Shown here: piece after piece, positions 8,818-18,427 of the stretch
Position numbering within the stretch: position 1 is the stretch's first letter
How the letters are laid out: every line of letters begins with the position of its first letter
Source of the DNA: Neobacillus sp. WH10
Lineage (GTDB): Bacteria; Bacillota; Bacilli; Bacillales; Cytobacillaceae
NCBI RefSeq assembly: GCF_030123405.1
Contig: NZ_CP126110.1
Coordinates: 1,550,001-1,614,000 of the forward strand
Reading direction: 5' to 3'
DNA length: 64,000 bases
Position numbers and translations under genes: made by a program
The notes under the pieces: model-generated
Told to the model about the DNA's origin: nothing
The model's input: only the letters and a program-made list of their open reading frames with translations
Databases searched by the model: none

Positions 8818-9483
8818 ATGGACTTCGAATCACTAAAAGCTTGGTTTACACTTGAACATATTATGAGCCTCATACAAGAATATCGGGCGCTTGGACCGAT
8901 ACCGGGCATATTGTTGATCGTCCTTGAAGCATTTTTGCCGTTTCTCCCGTTGTTTGTATTTGTAATGGCAAATGCCAATGCCTTTGGCCTTTGGTTAGGA
9001 TTTTTATATTCTTGGCTTGGTGCTTGTATGGGGGCACTTCTTGTTTTTTCTTTACTCAGGAAGTATGGGCAAAAAAGGTTATTATCTTTTTTACCTAGAC
9101 ACCCGAAGGTCCGTAAGTTGATGGACTGGGTGGACCGTCATGGGTTTGGCCCCCTATTTTTAATATTATGTTTTCCATTTACCCCATCTGCGATTGTAAA
9201 CGTTGTTGCTGGTCTTTCAAAAATACGCTTTGCTCAATACATGCTGGCAGTGTGCATTGGAAAAATGGTGATGATTTTTACGATAAGCTTTATCGGCTAT
9301 GATCTCCGTTCATTAATAACAAAGCCCTTTCGGACGGTCATCGTTTTGCTTGTTATTTTTATTCTTTGGTATGTAGGAAAAAGAATTGAAATTAGGATGA
9401 ATAAGAGAACGGAAACTGACCATAATGGAGAAATGGAGAAAAATAAAGAGAAGGAGAAATGGAGGGGATTCAATGAAAATTGA
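8818..9483 (+). CDS. yhjE: YhjE, DedA/TVP38-like membrane protein
   Basis: 221-aa polytopic membrane protein of the TVP38/TMEM64 (VTT domain) group. The GLFPFLP-like segment EAFLPFLPLFVFVMANANAFG and FPFTPSAIVNVVAGLSKIRFAQYML are the family landmarks. Strong ribosome site AAAGGAGAATGGA. Its 3' end overlaps the following signal peptidase gene by 11 bp, so the two are likely co-transcribed, as for yhjE-sipV in B. subtilis. Role may be in lipid handling at the membrane; this is inferred from the family. Confidence 0.85.
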   Translation: MDFESLKAWFTLEHIMSLIQEYRALGPIPGILLIVLEAFLPFLPLFVFVMANANAFGLWLGFLYSWLGACMGALLVFSLLRKYGQKRLLSFLPRHPKVRKLMDWVDRHGFGPLFLILCFPFTPSAIVNVVAGLSKIRFAQYMLAVCIGKMVMIFTISFIGYDLRSLITKPFRTVIVLLVIFILWYVGKRIEIRMNKRTETDHNGEMEKNKEKEKWRGFNEN

Positions 9484-10027
9484 ATGGAAACAGGAAGGCA
9501 TGGATTGGGTTAAGGCATTTGGTATCGGAATCATAATTTTTGCTTTTATTCGCACATTTTTCTTTTCTAATTATATTGTAGAAGGCGAATCGATGATGCC
9601 TACGCTTCAAGACGGTAACAAGCTGGTTGTCAACAAGCTTGGCTATCAGATTGGTGAATTAAACCGTTTTGACGTCATTGTCTTTCATGCCAATGCCAAG
9701 GAGGACTTTGTTAAACGGATTATCGGGCTTCCAGGTGATAAGATTGAATATCGGGATGATCAGTTATATATTAACGGTCACAAGTTTAAGGAACCGTTTT
9801 TAAATCCTTATAAGCAGAAGGCACCTGGTATGAAGCTGACTGGAGATTTTAGTTTGAAGGAAATTACCGGTGAAAATGCAGTTCCAGAAGGAAAATTATT
9901 TGTTCTTGGTGATAATCGTTTAGGAAGTTGGGACAGCCGACAATTTGGTTTTATCTCTTCCAGTCAAGTTGTAGGAAAAGTTGATTTACGCTATTGGCCA
10001 TTGAATGAATTGGACGTCCATTTTTAA
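9473..10027 (+). CDS. sipV: Type I signal peptidase (SipV position)
   Basis: 184-aa membrane protease that removes signal peptides from exported proteins. One N-terminal membrane helix is followed by the catalytic serine S40 in VEGESMMPTL and the general-base lysine K81 in DFVKRIIGLPGD; the later GDNRLGSWDSRQFG box is also present. Size and single membrane helix fit prokaryotic P-type peptidases such as SipV/SipS. The ATG at 9473 follows GGAGGGG; the longer frame from 9425 has no support. Overlaps yhjE by 11 bp. Confidence 0.93.
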   Translation: MKIEWKQEGMDWVKAFGIGIIIFAFIRTFFFSNYIVEGESMMPTLQDGNKLVVNKLGYQIGELNRFDVIVFHANAKEDFVKRIIGLPGDKIEYRDDQLYINGHKFKEPFLNPYKQKAPGMKLTGDFSLKEITGENAVPEGKLFVLGDNRLGSWDSRQFGFISSSQVVGKVDLRYWPLNELDVHF

Positions 10028-10041
10028 ATAGAAGAAGTAGA

Positions 10042-10074
10042 AATGAACACGATTGTATAAGTCGTGTTTTTTTT
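10042..10074 (+). terminator. Terminator after the signal peptidase gene
   Basis: Stem aacacga / tcgtgtt followed by a run of eight T residues, which also forms the head of the adjoining repeat. Confidence 0.75.
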
Positions 10075-10154
10075 GGCTATTAGGAAAGTATAAGTGCAAC
10101 TACGCCTCTGTCTTCGCCCTTAGGGGGCTCGGCAATCGGCGAGTTTTCTTTATA
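10069..10154 (+). repeat. Interspersed repeat, family C, copy 2
   Basis: Begins TTTTGGCTATTAGGAAAGTATAA and ends with CTACGCCTCTGTCTTCGC ... AATCGGCGAGTTTTCTTT, sharing head and tail with copies near 7.6 and 54.4 kb. Here the right arm of the palindrome is missing. Confidence 0.65.
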
Positions 10155-10274
10155 ATAAAAACATTAGAAATTACCAATTATGCCTTTAATATGCAGAGCC
10201 CTAATCCAAACGTTTGTGCTTATATTATGGTAGAATGAGAGTTAAAGAGTTTTAGGAGGAAGAGAGGTAACCCC

Positions 10275-13200
10275 ATGTCATTAAGAATGATAATCGGACG
10301 GTCGGGTAGCGGTAAAACATCGATGTTTTTTGATGAAATACGAGATCGGCTAGTGGAAGACCCGGAAGGTACACCAATTATATATATCGTTCCTGAGCAG
10401 ATGACATTTTTATCTGAATATCGTTTGGCGACAGACTCAAACGTTGGGGGAATGATTCGCGCGCAGGTTTTCAGTTTTTCTCGTTTAGCATGGAGAATTC
10501 TGCAGGAAACAGGTGGAATCAGCCGTACGCATTTAAGCAGTGTCGGAATGAATATGTTAATTCGTAAAATCATTGATGACCAGAAAGAGAATTTGAAAAT
10601 TTTTCAGCGGGCTGCTGATAAGAATGGCTTTGTTCAGCAGCTGGAACAAATGATTACCGAATTTAAGCGATACTGTCTTAGACCAGGGGAGTTGGTCCAG
10701 GAATCAGTCAAGTTTTGTTCTGGGGACACTTCTGCTACAAAAGTCTTACTCGATAAATTAAATGATTTAGAAATTATCTATACAAAATTTGAGGACGAAA
10801 TCTTTGGTAAATATATAGATTCAGAAGATTACTTTCGCCTCTTAGCAGAGAAAATATCAGCTTCTTCATACTTAAAAGAGGCTGAAATCTATATCGATGG
10901 ATTTTATAGCTTCACACCGCAGGAATATCTTGTCATGGCAGAACTAATGAAGCATTGTAAACGTATTTCCATCGCGATAACCTCAGATCGGTTATTCATT
11001 GATTCACCACCGGATGAGCTTGATTTGTTCCGCGCATCTGGTGAGATGTGTTACAACATTTATGATTTAGCCAAGATAAGCGGAATTGAGATGGAACAAC
11101 CTATCATTCTCAAAGAACATAAAAAATGGAATCAGCCGTCCTTATGTCATTTAGAGGAAAAATTTGATGCACGCCCAGCCGTGGCATTTCATGGTGATAC
11201 AGCAATTCAAATTAGCCAGGCAGTCAATCGAAGAGCTGAAATTGAAGGCATTGCCAGAGAAATTCGCGATGTGGTTCGAACAAGAGGGTACCGTTATCGG
11301 GATATCGCTCTCTTAATTAGAAATGGCGGGGATTATCATGAATTTGTTGAACCGGTTTTTGAAGATTATCAGATTCCTTATTTTATCGACCAGAAAAGGA
11401 CGATGCTTAATCACCCGCTTATTGAATTAATCCGCTCGAGTCTTGAAGTGATTAACTCTTATTGGCGCTATGAACCTGTGTTTAGAGCGATAAAAACAGA
11501 ATTATTATATCCCCTTCAGGAAAATCCCAATAAAATGCGTGAGAAGATGGACAGGCTGGAAAACTATTGTTTAGCCTATGGAATTAACGGGAGTAAGTGG
11601 ACGAAAAAGGATCGCTGGGTTTACCGGCGCATAAGAGGACTTGAATTAACGGGAAATGTTCAAACCAATGTGGAAAAAGAGATGGAGCAAGAAATAAATG
11701 AATTAAAGCTTATGGTAACAGCGCCTATTTTGCGGCTGTCAAGAAGGTTGAAAAAAGCCGATACAGGACGGAAACTTTGTGAGGCCGTCTATTTATATTT
11801 AGAAGAATTAGATATCCCAGAGAAGCTTGAAAAATGGAAAATGACTGCAGAAGAAAAGGGCAATCTTGTAAAGATGCGGGAACACGAACAAGTGTGGAAT
11901 GCAATCGTTGAACTTCTTGACCAATATGTTGAAATACTAGGGGAAGAGCAGGTTACGCTAAGAGAATTTGCTGCTATTTTTGAGGCAGGCTTCGAATCCC
12001 TGCATTTTTCGCTTATTCCCCCAGCACTTGACCAAGTTCTAATTGGTGATTTAGAAAAATCAAGGCTGAATGATATCAAAATTGTTTTCGTGGTTGGTAT
12101 AAATGAAGGGGTATTACCGGCGAAAATTTCTGATGAAGGCATTCTTGCAGATGAAGACAGGGAGCTGCTATTAGCAGCAGGCATTAATGTTGCACCGAGC
12201 AGCCGAACCCGCTTGCTTGATGAAAACTTTCTTGCCTATAAAGCTTTTACGGCACCATCAGACATGCTTTATGTCAGCTATCCGCTTGCCAATGACGAAG
12301 GAAAAGCATTAATTCCTTCTTCCTATATTAAGAGGCTAAAGGATTTGTTCCCAGACATAAGCGAAGTGTATTCTGTTACAGACCCTGCTGAACTTGAAGA
12401 AGTTGATCAGTTAAGTTTTGTTTCTAATTTTACAACAACCTTGTCCTACCTAAACACACAGCTGCAATGGAAAAAACGAAACTATCCTATTTCTAGTCTG
12501 TGGTGGGATGTGTATAACTATTATCTGGAGAGTGCGTGGAAAAATAAGGCGCAAAAGGTGTTTTCAAGCCTTTATTATACAAATAAGACCGTCCAGCTTT
12601 CCAAAGAGGTTGCGGATGAATTATATGGTGAAACAATCCAGGCAAGTGTTTCAAGAATGGAATTATACAACGGTTGTGCATTTTCTCATTTTGCTCAGCA
12701 TGGGCTGAAACTTCGTGAACGGCAAATTTTTCGCTTGGAAGCTCCTGACATTGGCGAACTATTCCATGCTGCATTAAAGCAGATTGCCGATATTGTCAAT
12801 GAACAAAACATGTCCTGGGCTGAATTAAATCAACAGCAATGTGAAGAACTTTCTAAAGAGGCGATTAAGATATTAGCACCAAAGCTGCAAAACGAAATAT
12901 TACTCAGTTCAGAACGCCATCATTATATTAAGCGAAAATTAGAGCAAATCATTACTCGCGCTTCTCTTGTCTTGAGTGAGCACGCGAAAGTGAGCGGTTT
13001 TTCACCAATTGGCTTAGAATTAGGTTTTGGCCCAAATGGAGAGCTGCCGCCATTAACCTTTTCGTTAAAAAATGGGAAAAGAATGGAGTTAGCTGGACGC
13101 ATTGACAGGGTTGACAAAGCAAAAGCGGAAGATGACAGTGTCTTTTTACGGGTGATTGATTATAAATCGAGTGAGAAGGATGTCAATTTAACTGAAGTCT

Positions 13201-13772
13201 ATTATGGTCTTGCCTTGCAAATGCTGACCTATCTGGATATTGTCGTAACTCATTCCAATAAACTTGTAGAGATGAAAGCTAGCCCTGCAGGTGTCCTTTA
13301 CTTCCATGTTCATAATCCATTTATCAATACAAAGAAAATGTTGACTATAGAAGAAATCGAAATAGAAATAATGAAGAAGTTTAAAATGAATGGGTTAATG
13401 CTGAGTGACCAAAAAGTCATCCAGTTGATGGATCAAACGCTAGAATCTGGTGATTCACAAATTGTTGCAGCAGGAATTAAAAAAGATGGGAATTTATCTA
13501 AAAAATCAAAGGTAGCGAGTTTAGAGGAATTTGATCAATTAAGGAGCCACGTTCGTCATTTATATCAAAATACAGGTAATGCCATTGTCAATGGTCAAAT
13601 CGATATTGCCCCATATAAATTAAAAGACAAAACACCATGTACATTTTGTGCTTATAAATCGGTTTGTCAATTTGATGAATCAATTGAAAGTAATCGTTAT
13701 AGGATACTTACACCACATTCAAAGGAAGAAGTGTTAGGATTAATTGGAAAGGAGGTAACGAAAAATGAGTAA
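10275..13772 (+). CDS. addB: ATP-dependent helicase/deoxyribonuclease subunit B
   Basis: 1165 aa, one half of the AddAB helicase-nuclease that processes double-strand breaks up to Chi sites for RecA loading. Visible: Walker A GRSGSGKT (residues 8-15); C-terminal nuclease motif VIDYKSSEKD near residue 960; and an iron-sulfur cluster quartet, one cysteine at 801 and the others at 1122, 1125 and 1131 (C-x2-C-x5-C), the arrangement known for B. subtilis AddB. ATG at 10275 follows GAGAGGT. Overlaps addA by 8 bp and so is co-transcribed with it. Confidence 0.97.
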   Translation: MSLRMIIGRSGSGKTSMFFDEIRDRLVEDPEGTPIIYIVPEQMTFLSEYRLATDSNVGGMIRAQVFSFSRLAWRILQETGGISRTHLSSVGMNMLIRKIIDDQKENLKIFQRAADKNGFVQQLEQMITEFKRYCLRPGELVQESVKFCSGDTSATKVLLDKLNDLEIIYTKFEDEIFGKYIDSEDYFRLLAEKISASSYLKEAEIYIDGFYSFTPQEYLVMAELMKHCKRISIAITSDRLFIDSPPDELDLFRASGEMCYNIYDLAKISGIEMEQPIILKEHKKWNQPSLCHLEEKFDARPAVAFHGDTAIQISQAVNRRAEIEGIAREIRDVVRTRGYRYRDIALLIRNGGDYHEFVEPVFEDYQIPYFIDQKRTMLNHPLIELIRSSLEVINSYWRYEPVFRAIKTELLYPLQENPNKMREKMDRLENYCLAYGINGSKWTKKDRWVYRRIRGLELTGNVQTNVEKEMEQEINELKLMVTAPILRLSRRLKKADTGRKLCEAVYLYLEELDIPEKLEKWKMTAEEKGNLVKMREHEQVWNAIVELLDQYVEILGEEQVTLREFAAIFEAGFESLHFSLIPPALDQVLIGDLEKSRLNDIKIVFVVGINEGVLPAKISDEGILADEDRELLLAAGINVAPSSRTRLLDENFLAYKAFTAPSDMLYVSYPLANDEGKALIPSSYIKRLKDLFPDISEVYSVTDPAELEEVDQLSFVSNFTTTLSYLNTQLQWKKRNYPISSLWWDVYNYYLESAWKNKAQKVFSSLYYTNKTVQLSKEVADELYGETIQASVSRMELYNGCAFSHFAQHGLKLRERQIFRLEAPDIGELFHAALKQIADIVNEQNMSWAELNQQQCEELSKEAIKILAPKLQNEILLSSERHHYIKRKLEQIITRASLVLSEHAKVSGFSPIGLELGFGPNGELPPLTFSLKNGKRMELAGRIDRVDKAKAEDDSVFLRVIDYKSSEKDVNLTEVYYGLALQMLTYLDIVVTHSNKLVEMKASPAGVLYFHVHNPFINTKKMLTIEEIEIEIMKKFKMNGLMLSDQKVIQLMDQTLESGDSQIVAAGIKKDGNLSKKSKVASLEEFDQLRSHVRHLYQNTGNAIVNGQIDIAPYKLKDKTPCTFCAYKSVCQFDESIESNRYRILTPHSKEEVLGLIGKEVTKNE

Positions 13773-16700
13773 ATTCATGATCCCTCCAAAACCAGAGGGG
13801 GTGACCTGGACAGACGACCAGTGGAAAGCGATTATGGCCAAGAATAAAGATATCCTTGTAGCGGCAGCGGCTGGGTCAGGGAAAACAGCGGTCCTTGTGG
13901 AAAGAATCATCCAAAAAATTCTTTCTTTGGAAGATCCGATAGATGTTGATGAATTGTTAGTCGTGACGTTTACAAATGCTTCCGCAGCAGAGATGCGGCA
14001 TCGAATTGGGGAAGCGTTGGAAAAAGCAATCGATCAGGATCCAGGTTCCAGACATTTACGAAAGCAACTTAGCCTATTAAATAAAGCCTCAATTTCAACG
14101 CTGCATTCCTTTTGCATGGAGGTAATCCGTAAATATTATTATTTAATCGATATTGACCCAGGGTTCCGAATTGCCGATGAAACAGAGGCACAGCTAATCA
14201 GAGATGAAGTAATGGAAGAGCTGTTTGAAGAAGAATATGGAAAGAAAGATAATGTGGCCTTTTTTAATTTAGTTGATTCATTCACAAGTGATCGAAGTGA
14301 TGCTGCACTAATGGATATTATTCGTTCCATATACGATTTTTCCAGTTCGAACCCTCAGCCAGAGCAATATTTACAATCTATTGTTTCAATGTATGACGTG
14401 CAAGAAGGAACAAATATAGAAAATCTGCCGTTTACCCAGGCACTTCTGTTTGATATCGAATTGCAATTAGATACTGCAAAAGACATGATTAAACGGGGAT
14501 TGGAGCTAACTAAGCTGCCAAATGGTCCGGCACCTAGAGCAGAAAACTTTTTAGATGATTTACAAGTCATAGATACTCTTTTGCAGGCACAAAAGGATTC
14601 CTGGGGAACGCTGTATCAGGCGATGCAAACATGGTCTTTTTCAAGGGCTAAACAGGTAAAGGGTGACCATTTTGATAAGGAACTAACAGAGAAAGCCCAG
14701 AAGCTACGGGAAAAAGCAAAGAAAAAAATTCAGGATATAAAGGAAGAACTCTTTTCCCGGAAACCGGAAAGCTTTATACGAGATATGGATGAGATGCATC
14801 CATTAGTAAAAATGCTGGTTTATCTAGTAAAAGAATTTTCAAACCGATTCGAAAAAGTTAAAAAAGAAAAGGGTCTTGTTGATTATGCCGATTTAGAGCA
14901 TAACTGCCTTGGGATTTTGACAAAAGGAGTCTCAGCAGATGGTGAATTTCTCCCATCAGAAGCAGCCCTTTCTTACCGCAGTCATTTTAAAGAAGTATAT
15001 TGCGATGAGTACCAGGACACTAATATGGTGCAGGAAACCATTTTAAAACTTGTTTCGAAAGACGATGAAGCAAACGGGAATTTATTCATGGTTGGTGACG
15101 TCAAGCAGTCGATTTATCGCTTTCGTTTGGCTGAGCCGAATCTCTTTTTAAGTAAATATAATCGTTTTAACATTGATGGCATAGGATCGGGGCTGAGAAT
15201 AGATTTAGCTCGTAATTTCAGAAGCAGGAATGAGGTACTTGATGCTACCAATTTTTTATTCAAACAAATCATGGGCGTTAAGGTTGGAGAAATAGAATAC
15301 GACGATGCGGCAGAATTACGGAATGGAGCACCATATCCAGTTGAAGATTCATATCCCGTTGAATTAATGCTTATTGACCAAAACGCTGAAAGTGTGGAAA
15401 CACCTGTTGATAATGAACCCGAAACAGAAGTGGTTGAATTTGATACAGCAGACCTTGAACAATCCCAGCTTGAAGCAAGGGTAATGGCATCAAAAATTAA
15501 AGAATTAGTGACAACAGCTTCACCTGTGTATAATACAAAAACAAAATCTCAAAGACCACTAATGTATCGGGATGTGGTAATTCTCCTCCGTTCAATGACC
15601 TGGGCTCCACAAATCATCGAGGAGTTCAAACAGCAAGGAATTCCTATTTATGCGAATTTATCTACCGGTTATTTTGAAGCAACAGAAGTATCCATTATGA
15701 TGTCGCTGCTTCGGGTAATTGATAATCCATTCCAGGATATTCCGTTAGCATCAGTGTTACGTTCACCCATTGTCGGGTTAAACGAAGAAGAATTATCAAA
15801 AATTCGGATTCACAGTAAGCGTGGTTCGTTTTGGGAGGCGGTTTCTGCCTTTTGCCTTAGTAAGTCTGCTGATAATACAGAACCATTTTATGAAAAAGTC
15901 CGCAGTTTTTTTGACCTGTTACAAAACTGGCGCTCGTTGGCACGACAAGGATCCCTTTCAGAACTAATCTGGCAGTTATACCGTGATACTCAATTTTATG
16001 ATTTTGTTGGAGGTCTGCCCGGTGGCAAGCAGCGTCAGGCAAACTTAAGAGCTTTATATGACAGGGCAAGGGTCTATGAACAAACCTCTTTCCGCGGGTT
16101 ATTTCGCTTTTTACGTTTTATCGAGCGCATGATGGAGAGAGGAGACGATCTTGGGGCAGCAAGAGCACTTGGTGAACAGGAGGATGTTGTCCGTATAATG
16201 ACGATCCATAGCAGTAAAGGGCTTGAATTTCCTGTTGTATTTATGGCAGGAATGGCAAGGAACTTTAATATGATGGATATCCGAAAGCCATACATGCTTG
16301 ATAAAGAATATGGATTTGCAGCAAAGTATGTTAATGCAGAGAAGCGTATTTCTTATCCTTCTCTCCCGCAAATTGCGTTTAAGCGAAAAAAGAAAATGGA
16401 AATGCTTGCTGAAGAAATGCGCGTGTTATACGTGGCTATGACGAGAGCGAAAGAAAAGCTCTATGTAACAGCAACAATAAAGGATGCAGTGAAAACAATT
16501 GACCAATGGAATTCTGCTTCCGCTAATATGGAGTGGCTGTTAAAGGACTATGACCGGGCATCTGCAATGAGTTATATCGACTGGATTGGACCAGCCTTGA
16601 TCCGTCATCAAGACTGCGGTGAATTAAGGGTTACAGGAAAAAATAATCCGCTTATTCCATCGGAAATTACTAACCATCCTTCATCTTGGAAAATTACATT

Positions 16701-17544
16701 AATAAGTGCCGAAGAAATCAAAAAACAGGAATTAGTAGTTGAAGCAGAAGAGGATTACTTCCTGGACAAGGTTCAAACAGTAGAAAAGGTCCCAACAGAA
16801 TCTTCATTTGCAGAGGAAATAAAGTCTCGTCTAACATGGGAATATTCCTTTCCTGATGCCACAGTCCACCGCTCTAAGCAATCAGTATCGGAAATAAAAC
16901 GCTTTTCGGAAATGAAGGATGAGCAAAGCGGAACAGATCTGGTTCGAAGGTATAAAAAGTCTATTTTAAAACGACCAAGGTTTATGCAGGAGAGACAATT
17001 AAGTCCAGCAGAGCGAGGGACAGCCATGCATATGGTAATGCAGCATGTGGATGTGACTAATCATGTTAGCGAAGAATCCATTCTTGAACAATTAAACTGG
17101 ATGGTTCACAATGAATTGTTAACCCCAGAGCAGGCAGAAGTGATTGACAGTCAATTAATTGTTCAATTCTTCAACTCAGAATTAGGGCAAAGATACTTTA
17201 ATGCCAAAGCTATTTACCGAGAAATTCCATTTACGCTTTCATTACCTGCAAGAGATGTTTACCCTAACTGGAAAGATCCAGATGAATCTGTATTTGTGCA
17301 AGGGATTATTGATTGTATCCTTGAGGATGAAAATGGCTTGGTACTCATTGATTATAAATCAGATGGAATAACTGACAGATATAAAGGCGGTATTCTTCAG
17401 GCAAAACCAATCCTCTTAGAAAGATATAGACTTCAGATTAATTTATATACAAAAGCAATTGAACAAATCTGGAAAAGAGATGTAGCAGAAAGATATTTAT
17501 TTTTCTTTGATGGAGCCCACATTTTAAAAGTGGAAAGAGAATAA
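13765..17544 (+). CDS. addA: ATP-dependent helicase/nuclease subunit A
   Basis: 1259 aa UvrD-like superfamily 1A helicase with a C-terminal RecB-type nuclease domain, partner of AddB in recombinational repair. Walker A AAAGSGKT at residues 33-40; helicase motifs EVYCDEYQDTN, GDVKQSIYRFRLAEP, IMTIHSSKGLEFPVVF and VLYVAMTRAKEKLY; nuclease motif LIDYKSDG with D1196 and K1198. Ribosome site GGAGGT within the end of addB. In B. subtilis sbcD, sbcC and hlpB follow; here the next gene is gerPF, convergent. Confidence 0.97.
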   Translation: MSKFMIPPKPEGVTWTDDQWKAIMAKNKDILVAAAAGSGKTAVLVERIIQKILSLEDPIDVDELLVVTFTNASAAEMRHRIGEALEKAIDQDPGSRHLRKQLSLLNKASISTLHSFCMEVIRKYYYLIDIDPGFRIADETEAQLIRDEVMEELFEEEYGKKDNVAFFNLVDSFTSDRSDAALMDIIRSIYDFSSSNPQPEQYLQSIVSMYDVQEGTNIENLPFTQALLFDIELQLDTAKDMIKRGLELTKLPNGPAPRAENFLDDLQVIDTLLQAQKDSWGTLYQAMQTWSFSRAKQVKGDHFDKELTEKAQKLREKAKKKIQDIKEELFSRKPESFIRDMDEMHPLVKMLVYLVKEFSNRFEKVKKEKGLVDYADLEHNCLGILTKGVSADGEFLPSEAALSYRSHFKEVYCDEYQDTNMVQETILKLVSKDDEANGNLFMVGDVKQSIYRFRLAEPNLFLSKYNRFNIDGIGSGLRIDLARNFRSRNEVLDATNFLFKQIMGVKVGEIEYDDAAELRNGAPYPVEDSYPVELMLIDQNAESVETPVDNEPETEVVEFDTADLEQSQLEARVMASKIKELVTTASPVYNTKTKSQRPLMYRDVVILLRSMTWAPQIIEEFKQQGIPIYANLSTGYFEATEVSIMMSLLRVIDNPFQDIPLASVLRSPIVGLNEEELSKIRIHSKRGSFWEAVSAFCLSKSADNTEPFYEKVRSFFDLLQNWRSLARQGSLSELIWQLYRDTQFYDFVGGLPGGKQRQANLRALYDRARVYEQTSFRGLFRFLRFIERMMERGDDLGAARALGEQEDVVRIMTIHSSKGLEFPVVFMAGMARNFNMMDIRKPYMLDKEYGFAAKYVNAEKRISYPSLPQIAFKRKKKMEMLAEEMRVLYVAMTRAKEKLYVTATIKDAVKTIDQWNSASANMEWLLKDYDRASAMSYIDWIGPALIRHQDCGELRVTGKNNPLIPSEITNHPSSWKITLISAEEIKKQELVVEAEEDYFLDKVQTVEKVPTESSFAEEIKSRLTWEYSFPDATVHRSKQSVSEIKRFSEMKDEQSGTDLVRRYKKSILKRPRFMQERQLSPAERGTAMHMVMQHVDVTNHVSEESILEQLNWMVHNELLTPEQAEVIDSQLIVQFFNSELGQRYFNAKAIYREIPFTLSLPARDVYPNWKDPDESVFVQGIIDCILEDENGLVLIDYKSDGITDRYKGGILQAKPILLERYRLQINLYTKAIEQIWKRDVAERYLFFFDGAHILKVERE

Positions 17545-17583
17545 AAAAATGACATAGACCTTGATGGTTTATGTCATTTTTTA
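17545..17583. terminator. Bidirectional terminator between addA and gerPF
   Basis: Stem aaaaatgacatagacc / ggtttatgtcatttttt, A/T rich on both sides so it can serve both convergent genes. Confidence 0.88.
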
Positions 17584-17799
17584 ATTGTTCGCTGCAATCG
17601 GCTGGTCAATTACATTTGTATCGAGTACATTTGTGCCACTTAACCCATTATTCGTTACAATTAAGCCACCGGTGTTAAATCCCCCAGAGCCAGCGAATGT
17701 TTTCGTGGCGCTCTTTGGAGAGATATAAACGGTATCTCCGAATTGTACAATTCCTCCACCTACATTAATAATTTGTACTGGACCAATTATCGCTGGCAT
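17581..17799 (-). CDS. gerPF: Spore germination protein GerPF
   Basis: 72-aa GerPA/GerPF-type protein: N-terminal MPAIIGPVQIINVGGGIVQFGDTVYISPKSATKTFAGSG is the family signature, with the GGFNTG turn. The ATG at 17799 (spacing 6 from AAAAGGATG) gives the standard MPAI start. Last gene of the gerP operon, whose products are made in the mother cell and help germinants cross the spore coat. Resembles GerPA at the other end of the operon, showing an old duplication. Confidence 0.94.
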   Translation of the reverse strand: MPAIIGPVQIINVGGGIVQFGDTVYISPKSATKTFAGSGGFNTGGLIVTNNGLSGTNVLDTNVIDQPIAANN

Positions 17800-17850
17800 C
17801 AAAAACATCCTTTTCCATTTGAACTAACAAGGTTACAGTAGCATATGCAT

Positions 17851-18240
17851 TTATAATATGTCTTGTTCATGACCTTCAAGCCGAAGCTGACGGATATGCT
17901 TAATTCTTGATTCCATCGATACATTTCGAGAGTTTCCAACATGTAAAATAGACGAAGATGAAACAGCAATAGCATTAATGTTATTCACTTTTATGATTGG
18001 GTTAATATTATGCTGTAAAAAAGACATTGTTTCAGTAATTGGCGACAGCGGTAAAGGTCTTGTAAAGATTGGATAGGAAGGAAAGTTGCCTTCGTCTCCG
18101 AAGAATATTTCTGCTTCCCTTTGAACTGCGAGGGCCCTAGAAAGTCCATTAATGATACTAGAATCCCCAAGCTGAATAACAGAACTGAAAGATACTAGCT
18201 TTACTTCGAGATGGTCTACGTTAGAGGTACGGGTCAGCAT
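17851..18240 (-). CDS. gerPE: Spore germination protein GerPE
   Basis: 129 aa, fifth gene of gerPABCDEF. Contains two short beta segments around SSVIQLGDSSIINGLSRALAVQRE and SSSSILHVGNSRNVSMESRIKHIRQL, similar in pattern to the other GerP proteins. Start ATG overlaps the end of gerPD by 20 bp. Function within the coat permeability complex is known only for the operon as a whole. Confidence 0.92.
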   Translation of the reverse strand: MLTRTSNVDHLEVKLVSFSSVIQLGDSSIINGLSRALAVQREAEIFFGDEGNFPSYPIFTRPLPLSPITETMSFLQHNINPIIKVNNINAIAVSSSSILHVGNSRNVSMESRIKHIRQLRLEGHEQDIL

Positions 18241-18427
18241 AGCCAGGGGTCACATCCCGTTTTAACGGAACAAGTGGCCCAATAATTAAAGATTCTGGTG
18301 GGGTGTCAAACGCTGATGTTAGTTGGATTGTTTCCGTGTCGCCCACCATAAATAACGAGGAGCTTGCGACCGCGGTGATACTTATGTTTTCGACATGCAG
18401 AACGCGGTTATAGACTTCAAAGTTCAT
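18221..18427 (-). CDS. gerPD: Spore germination protein GerPD
   Basis: 68 aa with the GerPB/GerPD-like core SSSLFMVGDTETIQLTSAFDTPPESLIIGPLVPL. The ATG overlaps the gerPC stop by 4 bp (ATGA type junction) and its 3' end overlaps gerPE, so translation along the operon is tightly coupled. Confidence 0.92.
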   Translation of the reverse strand: MNFEVYNRVLHVENISITAVASSSLFMVGDTETIQLTSAFDTPPESLIIGPLVPLKRDVTPGYADPYL

